This document shows positions 35,255 to 42,921 of a stretch of 64,000 bases of DNA, piece by piece. Source of the stretch: Miltoncostaea sp050249835. Its GTDB lineage: Bacteria; Actinomycetota; Thermoleophilia; Miltoncostaeales; Miltoncostaeaceae. Location of the stretch: the NCBI GenBank assembly GCA_050249835.1, contig JBFWPT010000003.1, positions 62,001-126,000 of the forward strand. The letters run 5' to 3'. Under the pieces are notes generated by a model. That model was not told where the DNA came from. It did no database searches and saw only the letters and a list, made by a program, of their open reading frames with translations. Each line of letters starts with the position of its first letter. Within the stretch, counting starts at the first letter, position 1. Both the position numbers and the translations under genes were made by a program.

Positions 35255-35728
35255 CTACTCGCCCCCCGGGCAGGTCGCGACCCCCTCCTCGGCGCCGGGC
35301 AGGCGGCCGAGCAGGTCGATGAGCGTCGCCACCTCGTCCCCGGAGAAGAGGCCCGCGAACACCGCGTCGAGCCCCGCGAGGTGAGTGTCGAGGGCCGTCG
35401 CGAGCAGGGCCGTGCCCTCCGGGGTGATCTTGGCGTAGGTGACGCGCGCGTCGGACGAGCAGTGCTCCTTGCGCACCAGCCCGGCTGACTCGAGCCCGTC
35501 CAGGAGCCGCGTGACCCCCGACGGCGTGAGCCCCACCGCCGTGGCGATGTCGACGCGCCGCATGAGGCCGCCCTCGGCCGTCCCCAGGCGCCGCAGCACC
35601 TCGAAGTCCGTGACGGTGATGCCGCAGCGGGCCTGGAGCTCGGCGTTGAACGCCCGCGTCATGGCCGAGTGCGCGCCCATCAGGCGCGCCCACGCGCCGA
35701 TCGCCGCATGAGCTTGTGGACTCAACAC
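35255..35728 (-). CDS. MarR family transcriptional regulator
   Basis: 157 aa winged-helix repressor. FNAELQARCGITVTDFEVLRRLGTAEGGLMRRVDIATAVGLTPSGVTRLLDGLESAGLVRKEHCSSDARVTYAKITPEGTALL contains the recognition helix and wing. A Cys (EHCSSD) in the wing region and one near the C-terminus could sense oxidants. GTG 35728 chosen; in-frame TTG codons at 35740 and 35725 are alternatives. Divergent from yceI and an FMN reductase, with an inverted repeat over the yceI -35; it likely represses both directions. Confidence 0.88.
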   Translation of the reverse strand: MLSPQAHAAIGAWARLMGAHSAMTRAFNAELQARCGITVTDFEVLRRLGTAEGGLMRRVDIATAVGLTPSGVTRLLDGLESAGLVRKEHCSSDARVTYAKITPEGTALLATALDTHLAGLDAVFAGLFSGDEVATLIDLLGRLPGAEEGVATCPGGE

Positions 35729-35757
35729 TTGACTACTCAAGGGACACCCGCTAGCGT
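35728..35757 (+). promoter_or_regulatory. yceI promoter with overlapping MarR operator
   Basis: -35 TTGACT (35729-35734), 17-nt spacer, -10 TAGCGT (35752-35757). CTTGA-CTAC-TCAAG (35728-35741) is a perfect inverted repeat on the -35, and the imperfect TTG-N6-CAA lies beside it at 35715-35724 inside the marR start region. This layout fits repression of both divergent genes by MarR. Confidence 0.7.
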
Positions 35758-35803
35758 TGTTTGCGCAGTCAATGATAGCCGATCACACGGGAGCCGACAC
35801 GAC

Positions 35804-36358
35804 ATGAGCACCACCGCACAGCAGGCCACCACCGCGGTCCCGGTCGGGACCTGGCAGAGCGACCCCATCCACTCCTCTTTCGGCTTCTCGGTCAAGCACA
35901 TGGTCGTCGCGACCTTCCGCGGCACGCTCGACGACTTCGACGCCACCCTGACCGGCGCCGAGGACGGCACGTCCGAGCTGCGGGCCACCGGGCGCGTGGC
36001 GAGCGTCGAGACGCAGGACGAGAACCTCACCGGCCACCTCCAGTCGCCGGACTTCTTCGACGCCCAGCGGTTCCCCGAGGTGTCGTACGCCGCCACGGAC
36101 ATCGTCCGCGACGGCGAGGCGGTCACCGTCCGCGGCGAGCTGACCCTGAAGGGCGTCACCCGCGCCGTGGAGCTCACCGGCACCCTCGCCGGCCCCATCA
36201 CGGGCCTCGACGGGGTCGAGATGCTCGCTGTCGAGCTCCAGACCGTCATCGACCGGCGCGACTACGGCCTCAACTGGAACGCGCCGCTCCCCACCGGCGG
36301 CCTCGCCGTGGGGTACGACGTCACCCTCACCGCCCACCTCGAGCTGAAGAAGGCCTGA
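35804..36358 (+). CDS. YceI-like lipocalin-fold protein
   Basis: 184 aa. GTWQSDPIHSSFGFSVKHMVVATFRGTLDDFDATLTG, GHLQSPDFFDAQRFPEVSYAAT and GELTLKGVTRAVELTGTL are family signatures of YceI polyisoprenoid-binding proteins. No signal peptide, so cytosolic as is usual in actinobacteria. Divergent from a MarR repressor and followed 3 bp later by an FMN reductase, a combination seen for quinone or oxidant response loci. ATG 35804. Confidence 0.93.
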   Translation: MSTTAQQATTAVPVGTWQSDPIHSSFGFSVKHMVVATFRGTLDDFDATLTGAEDGTSELRATGRVASVETQDENLTGHLQSPDFFDAQRFPEVSYAATDIVRDGEAVTVRGELTLKGVTRAVELTGTLAGPITGLDGVEMLAVELQTVIDRRDYGLNWNAPLPTGGLAVGYDVTLTAHLELKKA

Positions 36359-36361
36359 ACC

Positions 36362-36919
36362 ATGACGATCCTCGGCATCTCGGGGAGCCTGCGCAGCGAC
36401 TCCCACAACAGCGCGCTCCTGCGGGCGGCGGCGACCGAGCTCCCGGACGGCGTCGAGCTGCGGATCTTCGACGGCCTGAGGGAGATCCCGGCCTACGACC
36501 AGGACGACGACCACGACGCGCCCCCCGCCGCCGTCACGCGGCTGCGGGAGGAGCTCGCCGCGGCGGACGGCCTGCTCGTGGCGACGCCGGAGTACAACTC
36601 CTCCGTCCCGGGGGCCCTGAAGAACGCCCTCGACTGGGCCTCGCGCCCCCGCGACGCGAGCCCGCTGCGCTTCCTGCCGTCCGCGGTCGTGGGCGCCAGC
36701 ACCGGGGCCTTCGGTGCGGTGTGGGCCCAGGCCGAGCTCCGCAAGGTGCTCGCGGCCTCGGGCGCCCGGGTGGTCGAGGGCGACCTCGCCGTCGGCCACG
36801 CCCACCAGAAGCTGGGCGAGGACGGGGCCCTGGACCCGGAGCTGCGCGAGCAGCTCCGGGAGCTCCTGGGCCAGCTCGTGGCGGAGATCCTGCCCGTCCA
36901 GGCGGCCGTCTCCGCCTAG
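36362..36919 (+). CDS. NADPH-dependent FMN reductase (quinone reductase-like)
   Basis: 185 aa, flavodoxin-like. ILGISGSLRSDSHNSALLRAA is the FMN-phosphate loop (GSLRxxSxN), and LLVATPEYNSSVPGALKNALDWASRP is the second conserved loop. Starts at ATG 36362, just after the yceI stop at 36358, so it is in one operon under the MarR-type regulator. Likely reduces quinones or azo compounds with NADPH. Confidence 0.92.
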   Translation: MTILGISGSLRSDSHNSALLRAAATELPDGVELRIFDGLREIPAYDQDDDHDAPPAAVTRLREELAAADGLLVATPEYNSSVPGALKNALDWASRPRDASPLRFLPSAVVGASTGAFGAVWAQAELRKVLAASGARVVEGDLAVGHAHQKLGEDGALDPELREQLRELLGQLVAEILPVQAAVSA

Positions 36920-36931
36920 GAGCGAGCCTCG

Positions 36932-38158
36932 CTAGCCGCAGGTGGAGGTGGGCGCGGCCCCGGTGGCGGCCGGGCGCGTCCCGAGGGTGACCTCCACCTG
37001 CCGCTCCCGCCCGTCCGGGCCCGACACGGTGAGCTCCACCGTGTCGCCCGGGCGGTGGGAGTCCACCGCCTCCTGTAGGTCGGTGCCGTCCTCGACGGGC
37101 GTGTCGCCGAGCGCGGTCACCACGTCGCCGCCCACGCACACCTGGGCGCCGCCGTCCGTGGCCGTCGTGTCGCCGCCCTCCAGCCCGGCCCGCGCCGCCG
37201 GCCCGTCCGCGGACACGCCCGTGATGAGGGCGCCGCTGCCGGCCCCCACGCCTTCCGTGCCCGCGAGGCCGGCGTCCACGTCGGCCGTGGAGACGCCGAG
37301 CCAGGCGTGGTCCACCTCCCCGTCGGCGAGGATCTCCTCGATCACCGTCCTCGCCGTGTCCACGGGCACCGCGAAGGCCACGCCGACGTTCGCGTCCACG
37401 CCGGAGTCGGCGATCTGGGCCGGGATGCCCACGAGGTTCCCCTCGGCGTCGAGCAGCGCGCCGCCCGAGTTGCCGTGGTTGACCGCCGCGTCCGTCTGGA
37501 TGGCGCCGGTGATCGTGAAGCCGTTCGGGGCCTGCATGGTGCGGTCGAGGCCCGAGACGATCCCGGCGCTCGCGCTCGCCTGGTACCCGAACGGGTCGCC
37601 GACCGCGAGGACGGGGTCGCCCACCTCGAGCGCCGACGAGTCCCCGAGCGGCACGGGCTGCAGGGAGTCCGCGTCCGCGTCGATGTGCAGCACCGCCAGG
37701 TCGGTCGACGCGTCGGCGCCGACGACCGTCGCCTCGTGCGACGTCCCGTCGGCGAGCTCCACCCGGACCGCCGTGGCGCCGTCCACGACGTGCGCGTTGG
37801 TGAGGATGTGCCCCTCCGCGTCGATGACGACGCCGGACCCGGTCGCCGTGCCCTCGCCGCCGCCCGGCGCGCCCGGCATGCCGCCGGACGACGCGATCGT
37901 GGCCGTGATCGAGGCCATCCCGCCACGCCGGCGCGCGTAGACCTCGCTGAAGTCCACGGCCGTCGCGCCGCCGCCGGTGACCGCGACCGGGGTGGTCGCG
38001 ATGACCGGCGCGGCCGCCACGGCGGCCGGCGCGGGATCGGCTCGGAGGTCGACCGCGGCGACGGTGCCGCCGCCGATCACGGCGGCCGAGAGCGCGATGG
38101 CGGCGGTGCGGGCGGGCGCGCCGCTCAGGGCGCGTCGGAGGGATCGGGCACTCGGCAT
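36932..38158 (-). CDS. HtrA/DegP-type serine protease with PDZ domain
   Basis: 408 aa, S1C family. N-terminal helix (TAAIALSAAVIGGGTVAAVDL) anchors it or is a signal peptide. The catalytic triad is seen in ILTNAHVV (His), STDLAVLHID (Asp) and NHGNSGGALLD (Ser). One PDZ domain follows (WLGVSTADVDAGL ... ALITGVSADGPAARAGLEGGD ... LGDTPVEDGTDLQEAVDSHRPGDTVELTV). Cys in VCVGGDVV and at the end (TSTCG) are unusual. ATG 38158. Degrades misfolded proteins outside the membrane. Confidence 0.93.
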   Translation of the reverse strand: MPSARSLRRALSGAPARTAAIALSAAVIGGGTVAAVDLRADPAPAAVAAAPVIATTPVAVTGGGATAVDFSEVYARRRGGMASITATIASSGGMPGAPGGGEGTATGSGVVIDAEGHILTNAHVVDGATAVRVELADGTSHEATVVGADASTDLAVLHIDADADSLQPVPLGDSSALEVGDPVLAVGDPFGYQASASAGIVSGLDRTMQAPNGFTITGAIQTDAAVNHGNSGGALLDAEGNLVGIPAQIADSGVDANVGVAFAVPVDTARTVIEEILADGEVDHAWLGVSTADVDAGLAGTEGVGAGSGALITGVSADGPAARAGLEGGDTTATDGGAQVCVGGDVVTALGDTPVEDGTDLQEAVDSHRPGDTVELTVSGPDGRERQVEVTLGTRPAATGAAPTSTCG

Positions 38159-38282
38159 GGGGCGTCTCCGGGGGTCGGGTCCGTCGTCGCGTCCCATGCA
38201 AGGGCGCCCACCTCAGAGGGGCCTGTGGACCCCGTGAAGGCCGCGTGAGCGTTCGGGGAAGGCCCGGTTGCCCCGCCCGCGG

Positions 38283-39167
38283 TCAGGCCCGGCGGCGCTC
38301 CGCGAGCGCGGCGGCCCGCTCCCCGATGCCCGGGGCGTCGAGCGCCGCGCACGTGTCGGCGAAGTCGTCCCGGGGGCCGGTCCACCGCAGGGCCTCCATC
38401 CCGTCCTCCGCGACCCCCGCGACGTCGTCGCGCAGGGTCGCGAGCACCCGGAAGAGCTCGGCGGCGTCCCGGGATCCGGCCAGCGTCTCCGCCAGGCGGG
38501 CGGCGCCGCGCACCGTCACGTCCCAGGCCCCCGGGTCGTCCGGGATCGCGTCGATGCGCCCGTACCGCGCGAGGACCGTCGCCGCGCTCTTCGCGCCCCA
38601 GCCCGGCAGCCCGGGGAAGCCGTCGGCGCTGTCGCCGACGAGGGCGAGGTAGTCCGGGATGGAGGCCGGCGCGACGCCGAACCTCTCCCACACGCCTGCC
38701 TCGTCGCGGAACGTCCCGTGGCGGCGGTCGTGCTGGATCACCCGCTCGCCGGTGACGCACTGGGCGAGGTCCTTGTCCGGCGTGCAGATCACGACCCGCT
38801 CCACCGCCGGGTCGGCCGCCAGGCGCGCCGCCGCGGTGGCGAGCGCGTCGTCCGCCTCCACCTCGACCATCCCCCACACGGTCACGCCCAGCGACTCCAG
38901 CGCCCGCTCCACGAGGGGGAACTGGTCCTTCAGGGCGGGCTCGATGCCGGCGCCCGTCTTGTATCCCGGCCAGAGGTCGTTGCGGAACGACTCGATGACC
39001 GTGTCCGTCGCCACGCCCACGTGGGTCGCGCCCTGCTCCAGCAGGTCGAGCACGGAGCCCACGACCCCGCGGGTCGCCGCGCGCGGGGAGCTCGCCGCCA
39101 CCTCGGACGGGAGGCCCATGTGGTGCCGGAACAGCTCGTAGGTGCCGTCGATCAGGTGGGCCTGCAC
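38283..39167 (-). CDS. 5'-3' exonuclease (PolA N-terminal-like FEN domain)
   Basis: 294 aa stand-alone flap-type nuclease resembling the 5' nuclease domain of DNA polymerase I. AHLIDGTYELFRHHMG, EVEADDALATAAARL, VVICTPDKDLAQCV and DYLALVGDSADGFPGLPGWGAKSAATVLARYG place the metal-binding Asp/Glu residues and the H3TH motif. GTG 39167 gives the usual short N-terminus before HLIDGTYELF; ATG 39185 in frame is the alternative. No polymerase domain follows. Divergent from the enoyl-CoA hydratase gene. Confidence 0.9.
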   Translation of the reverse strand: MQAHLIDGTYELFRHHMGLPSEVAASSPRAATRGVVGSVLDLLEQGATHVGVATDTVIESFRNDLWPGYKTGAGIEPALKDQFPLVERALESLGVTVWGMVEVEADDALATAAARLAADPAVERVVICTPDKDLAQCVTGERVIQHDRRHGTFRDEAGVWERFGVAPASIPDYLALVGDSADGFPGLPGWGAKSAATVLARYGRIDAIPDDPGAWDVTVRGAARLAETLAGSRDAAELFRVLATLRDDVAGVAEDGMEALRWTGPRDDFADTCAALDAPGIGERAAALAERRRA

Positions 39168-39261
39168 CCGGGCATCATCCCTCATGGGGATTCTGTGACG
39201 CCGGACGACCGCGGGGGACGGTACATTCGCCCGACCACGGGGAGCGAGAGGGGATGGCGAC

Positions 39262-40053
39262 GTGCGTCAGGGTGACCGGGCGGTGGACGTGACGCGCGAC
39301 GGCCCGGTGTCCACCGTGGTCCTCGACCGGCCGGAGCGCCGCAACCCCCTCTCGCTCGGCACGATGACCGAGCTGCGGGAGGCCCTGGAGGCCGAGGGCG
39401 CCGACCCCTCCGTCCGGGCCGTCGTCCTGGGCGCGCGCGGGCCGGTCTTCTCCGCCGGGCACGACCTGCGGGAGCTGCGGGACGCCGGGCCGGACGAGAC
39501 GGCCGCCGTCTTCGACGCCTGCGCCGCGCTGATGCTGAGCGTCCACCGCCTGCCCGTGCCGGTGATCGCGCGGGTCGGCGGCCTCGCCACGGCGGCGGGC
39601 TGCCAGCTCGTCGCCGCCTGCGACCTCGCGGTGGCTTCCGAGGGCGCGCGGTTCGCCACGCCGGGGGTGAGGATCGGCCTGTTCTGCACCACGCCGAGCG
39701 TCGAGGTGATCCGCGCCGTGGGGCGCACCCGGGCGATGGAGATGCTCCTGACGGGCGAGCCGGTGGACGCGCCGACGGCGCTCGCCTGGGGCCTCGTGAA
39801 CCGGGTGGTGCCGGAGGAGGACCTCGACGCGGCCGCCGCGGGCATGGCGGGCCGCCTGACGGCCTCGAGCCGGGCCACGATCGCCTCCGGCAAGCGGGCG
39901 GTCGCCGACACCGTGGACCTCCCCCTGGACGAGGCCTACCGGGTCGCCTCGGCGGCGATGTGCGACGGTGCCGCGTCGCCCTCGGCGCGGGAGGGGATCG
40001 ACGCCTTCCTGGAGAAGCGGGCGCCCGCCTGGCCCGACGGGGACGCCCCGTGA
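39262..40053 (+). CDS. enoyl-CoA hydratase/isomerase family protein
   Basis: 263-aa crotonase. VLDRPERRNPLSLGTMTELREAL, VVLGARGPVFSAGHDLREL (first oxyanion-hole region), GGLATAAGCQLVAACDLAVASEGARFATPGVRIGLFCTTPSV (second). The latter sequence with GLFCTTPSV is that of the ECHDC3-like subgroup rather than typical beta-oxidation hydratases, and a catalytic Glu pair is not obvious. GTG 39262. Stop overlaps the phoU-like gene (GTGA). Confidence 0.88.
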   Translation: MRQGDRAVDVTRDGPVSTVVLDRPERRNPLSLGTMTELREALEAEGADPSVRAVVLGARGPVFSAGHDLRELRDAGPDETAAVFDACAALMLSVHRLPVPVIARVGGLATAAGCQLVAACDLAVASEGARFATPGVRIGLFCTTPSVEVIRAVGRTRAMEMLLTGEPVDAPTALAWGLVNRVVPEEDLDAAAAGMAGRLTASSRATIASGKRAVADTVDLPLDEAYRVASAAMCDGAASPSAREGIDAFLEKRAPAWPDGDAP

Positions 40054-40712
40054 CGGCCGGCCGCACCCCCGAGGCCGGGTTCGGCGCGCTGCGCCAGGAC
40101 CTGGGCGAGCTCGCCGCCCTCGTGCTGGCCCAGGTCGAGCGCGCCGTGGCCGGCTGGGACGAGTCCGACGCCTCCGTCGCGGCGGTCGTGGAGGCCGCCG
40201 ACGCCGAGATCGACACGCGCAGCACCGAGATCGAGCAGAGGATCCTCGACCTGCACCGCACCTGGACCGCGTTCGCGGGGGACCTGCGCCTGCTGCACGT
40301 CGGCCTCATCGGCGCGGTCGCCCTGGAGAGGGTGGGGAACCTGGCCGTGCAGATCGCCCGGCTCGCCGGATCGGTGCCGCCGCCCGAGCCGGCGCTCGAC
40401 CCGGTGCGGTCGCTCATCCGGCGCATGGGCGACCGCGCGGTCGACGCCCTCGCCGACGCCGTGCGCGCCATCGCCAAGGGCGACCTGGAGGCCGGCGAGC
40501 GCGCCGTGCGGGACGCGCGGGGGGTGAGCCCGATGCTTGACGAGGTCCTGCGCCAGGTGACGGCGGTGGCCACCGGGGCGGGGATGCGCTCGTGGTCGGC
40601 GGCCGCGGTGCTCGTCGCGCGCCACCTGGAGCGCGTGGCCAACAACGCCGCCGAGCTCGGGGCTCGCGTGCGGTTCCTGGTCACCGGCGAGACCGTCGCC
40701 GCCGAGGAGTGA
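40050..40712 (+). CDS. phoU: PhoU-domain phosphate signalling protein
   Basis: 220 aa, two three-helix PhoU repeats. EIDTRSTEIEQRILDLHRTWTAFAGDLRLLHVGLIGAVALERVGNLAVQIAR contains the E-x-x-(E/D)R-N metal-binding signature (ERVGN); the second repeat has VLVARHLERVANNAAEL (ERVAN). PhoU links phosphate import to PhoR signalling. It is not with pstB but between an enoyl-CoA hydratase and a GDPD gene, overlapping both by 4 bp. Confidence 0.9.
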   Translation: MTAGRTPEAGFGALRQDLGELAALVLAQVERAVAGWDESDASVAAVVEAADAEIDTRSTEIEQRILDLHRTWTAFAGDLRLLHVGLIGAVALERVGNLAVQIARLAGSVPPPEPALDPVRSLIRRMGDRAVDALADAVRAIAKGDLEAGERAVRDARGVSPMLDEVLRQVTAVATGAGMRSWSAAAVLVARHLERVANNAAELGARVRFLVTGETVAAEE

Positions 40713-41371
40713 CCGGCGGCCCGCTGCTCATCGCGCATCGCGCCGGCAACGCCCCGGGTGACGTGGCGCCGGCGGTCCGCGCGGGGGCGGACCTGGTGGA
40801 GGTCGACGTCCACCTGCGCCGCGGGGTGCTCGAGGTGCGCCACCCCCGCCGGCTCGGCCCCGTCACCTGGGAGCGCGCGGGCATCCGGCGGGCGCCGGCG
40901 CGGCCCGTGCGGCTGGAGGACGTCCTCGCGCGGCTGCCCGCGGGCGCCGGGGCCATGCTGGACCTCAAGCAGGGCCCGGCGGACCTCCCCCGCGCCGCCC
41001 TCGCGGCGTGGCGCGCGCGCGGCGGCGGCCCCGTCACCGTCTCCTCGCGGCGGTGGTCCCTGGTCGACGCGATCGCCGGGGAGGAGGACGTGCGGCCGGT
41101 CCACTCGGCCGCCGGCCGCCGCGAGCTGGAGCGCCTGCTGCGCCGCCCTGTGGCGCCCCGGACGGTCTGCGCGCGGCGCGACCTGCTCGACGCCGGCGCC
41201 GTCGCGCGCATCCTCGGGGTCGCGGAGCGCCTGTTCACGTGGCCGGTGGACGACCCGGCCGACGCGGCCCTGCTCGCCGGGTGGGGGGTCGGCGGGCTCA
41301 TCTGCGACGACCTCGGCCTCGTGGCCCGGCTGGCCGGGGGACAGCCGGATCCATCCCCCGGGGACGATTGA
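40709..41371 (+). CDS. glycerophosphodiester phosphodiesterase-like protein
   Basis: 220 aa TIM-barrel. LLIAHRAGNAPGD (catalytic His-Arg), DLVEVDVHLRRGVLEVRH (metal Glu-Asp and second His) and the strand MLDLK match GDPD; the end LFTWPVDDPADAALLAGWGVGGLICDD is the conserved closing segment. Slightly short, with a shortened middle. Releases glycerol phosphate from phospholipid head groups, fitting the phosphate theme of PhoU upstream. GTG 40709 overlaps the phoU stop. Confidence 0.88.
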   Translation: MTGGPLLIAHRAGNAPGDVAPAVRAGADLVEVDVHLRRGVLEVRHPRRLGPVTWERAGIRRAPARPVRLEDVLARLPAGAGAMLDLKQGPADLPRAALAAWRARGGGPVTVSSRRWSLVDAIAGEEDVRPVHSAAGRRELERLLRRPVAPRTVCARRDLLDAGAVARILGVAERLFTWPVDDPADAALLAGWGVGGLICDDLGLVARLAGGQPDPSPGDD

Positions 41372-41410
41372 CCGAACATACGGGCGCCGGTACCCCTTAC
41401 GGACTAAGGG
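41368..41410 (+). promoter_or_regulatory. tetR promoter with nested inverted repeats
   Basis: TTGACC (41368-41373), 17-nt spacer, then TACCCC. CCCTTA-CGGAC-TAAGGG (41394-41410) is a perfect inverted repeat over and after the -10, itself inside a larger GGTACCCC...GGGGTACC pair. Likely operator of the TetR protein encoded next. Confidence 0.55.
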
Positions 41411-41457
41411 ACGGATGGGGTACCCTGTCCGGCGTCGGTAAAGCAAAGGAGACGGCC

Positions 41458-42099
41458 ATAGAGACCGCAGAGAACGGGGCGACTCCACCCAAGCGCAAGC
41501 GCGGCCGTCCGCGCGACCCGGGCGCCGACCGCCGCATCCTGAACGCCGCGCGCGCCGTCGCGGCCGACGTGGGCATCGCGGGGTCCTCGATGTCCGCCAT
41601 CGCCGACCGCTCCGGCGTCGGCAAGCCGACCATCTACCTGCGCTGGGCGAACCGGCGCGAGCTGATGATCGCCGCCGTCGCGGACCTCCGGGCCGCGGTG
41701 GTCACGGAGCACACCGGCGACGTGCGCGCCGACCTCCTCCGCAGCCTCCTCGACGACCGGGGGATGCTGGTCACCGGGCCGGAGGCGCGCTTCCTGCGCT
41801 CCGTCCTGTTCGAGACCGAGTCCGACGCCGACCTCGCCCAGGAGTTCGAGACGAGCATCCTCGGCCCGCGCCGCGAGCGGCTGGTGGCGATCCTCGGACG
41901 GGGTGTCCGCGAGGGGCAGGTGCGCGCCGACGTCGAGCCCGAGGGCCTCGCCGACGTGCTCTCCGGGCCGCTGCTGCGGGCGATGGTGGTCGGTGGCCCG
42001 TCCGCGGTGGACGACGCCTCCCTCGCCGCCCAGGTGGACGTGATCGTCGACGGCATCGGGAGCGAGGACGTCCGCTCCGCGGAGGCCCGCCGCCCCTGA
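41458..42099 (+). CDS. TetR family transcriptional regulator (unusual start)
   Basis: 213 aa. RKRGRPRDPGADRRILNAARAVAADVGIAGSSMSAIADRSGVGKPTIYLRWANRRELMIAAV is the HTH; the C-terminal ligand domain is TetR_C-like. No ATG, GTG or TTG precedes the HTH in frame. AAAGGAG at 41445-41451 stands six nt before ATA (41458), giving IETAENGATPPKRKRGRPRD, so a rare ATA start is the simplest reading; a sequencing error in the start codon cannot be excluded. Nested inverted repeats upstream suggest autoregulation. Confidence 0.8.
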   Translation: METAENGATPPKRKRGRPRDPGADRRILNAARAVAADVGIAGSSMSAIADRSGVGKPTIYLRWANRRELMIAAVADLRAAVVTEHTGDVRADLLRSLLDDRGMLVTGPEARFLRSVLFETESDADLAQEFETSILGPRRERLVAILGRGVREGQVRADVEPEGLADVLSGPLLRAMVVGGPSAVDDASLAAQVDVIVDGIGSEDVRSAEARRP

Positions 42100-42138
42100 C
42101 GGGCCGGCCCGGCGCCGCCGGGCCCGCATCGTCCGCAC

Positions 42139-42162
42139 CGCCGCCGGAGCGCTCCGGCGGCG
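42139..42162. terminator. palindromic terminator after tetR
   Basis: CGCCGCCGGAGC followed directly by its complement GCTCCGGCGGCG; a 24-bp perfect palindrome 40 bp after the tetR stop. Confidence 0.6.
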
Positions 42163-42182
42163 TCGCCATGCCCGGGTGCCAC

Positions 42183-42216
42183 TTGACTACATATGTATTT
42201 GACCTATAGTGACCGC
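42183..42216 (+). promoter_or_regulatory. padR promoter, leaderless
   Basis: -35 TTGACT (42183-42188), 16-nt spacer containing the palindrome TACATATGTA (42188-42197), -10 TATAGT (42205-42210), then GACCGC and ATG 42217. Transcription should start at or near the A of the start codon. The AT-rich palindrome with half-site ATGTA fits a PadR autoregulatory site. Confidence 0.65.
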
Positions 42217-42666
42217 ATGATGATGAGACCACCACACGGACCACCACGGGGCCCCGGGGGACGCCGCCCGCCGCACGGCAGGCGCTCCGTCCGCACCCGC
42301 ACCCCCGTCGGGCCCGGGGAGTGGGAGGTCCACGCCCGCGTCGAGCGCTTCGTCGAGCCCGTCCTGCTGCTGCTCCTGTCGGAGCGGCCGATGCACGGCT
42401 ACGAGCTGCTGGAGCGGGTGCCCGAGCTCTCGGGCGACGACCGCCGGGTCGACCTCGGCAACCTCTACCGCCTCCTCCGCTCCCTGGAGGAGGAGGGCAT
42501 CGTCACCTCCGAGTGGGACTCCGGGGTGCCGGGGCCGGCGAAGCGCGTCTACGCGCTGACCGACGCCGGCCGCGGGCTCCTCGACCGCTGGGCGACGGCG
42601 CTCGGGGAGGCCCGGGCCCTCATCACCACGTTCCTCGACCGTCACGGGAAGGGGGTGAGCACATGA
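42217..42666 (+). CDS. PadR family transcriptional regulator
   Basis: 149 aa. An N-terminal Pro/Arg-rich tail (about 40 aa) precedes the winged helix FVEPVLLLLLSERPMHGYELLERVPELSGDDRRVDLGNLYRLLRSLEEEGIVTSEWDSGVPGPAKRVYALTDAGRGLLDRWA, which is the PadR signature. ATG 42217 is placed 6 nt after a strong -10, so the mRNA is leaderless. Overlaps the next small gene (ATGA). Confidence 0.9.
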   Translation: MMMRPPHGPPRGPGGRRPPHGRRSVRTRTPVGPGEWEVHARVERFVEPVLLLLLSERPMHGYELLERVPELSGDDRRVDLGNLYRLLRSLEEEGIVTSEWDSGVPGPAKRVYALTDAGRGLLDRWATALGEARALITTFLDRHGKGVST

Positions 42667-42875
42667 GACGACGACACCACGACGGGCCGTACCACGGCCC
42701 TCGTCACTGCGGGCCGAAGCGGCGGTTCCCCGGCAACCGGGAGGACATGATCGCCCGGCTCGAGGAGCACCAGCGCGACCTGGAGCAGCGCACGGCCGAC
42801 GTGGCCGACATGATCCGGCGCCTGCGCGAGGAGCCGGCGGCCGCGCCCGGCGCGCCGGAGCCCGCTCCCGCCTGA
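42663..42875 (+). CDS. small coiled-coil protein partner of PadR
   Basis: 70 aa. A His/Arg-rich start (MRRRHHDGPYHGPRHCGPKRR) may bind metal; then one helix (NREDMIARLEEHQRDLEQRTADVADMIRRLREE) suited to a coiled coil, then a Pro/Ala tail. It begins in the padR stop (ATGA) and so is translated with it. Similar small DUF5320-like proteins accompany PadR genes elsewhere. It would be missed by length cut-offs. Confidence 0.7.
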   Translation: MRRRHHDGPYHGPRHCGPKRRFPGNREDMIARLEEHQRDLEQRTADVADMIRRLREEPAAAPGAPEPAPA

Positions 42876-42921
42876 CCCGCCCGTCCACGTGCCCCGGGGC
42901 GCCCCGGGGCACCGGGTCAGG
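42871..42921. terminator. bidirectional terminator over both stop codons
   Basis: TGCCCCGGGGC directly followed by GCCCCGGGGCA (42890-42911) forms the inner palindrome; outer arms CCTGACCCG and CGGGTCAGG extend it and contain the stop codons of both convergent genes. Confidence 0.65.
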
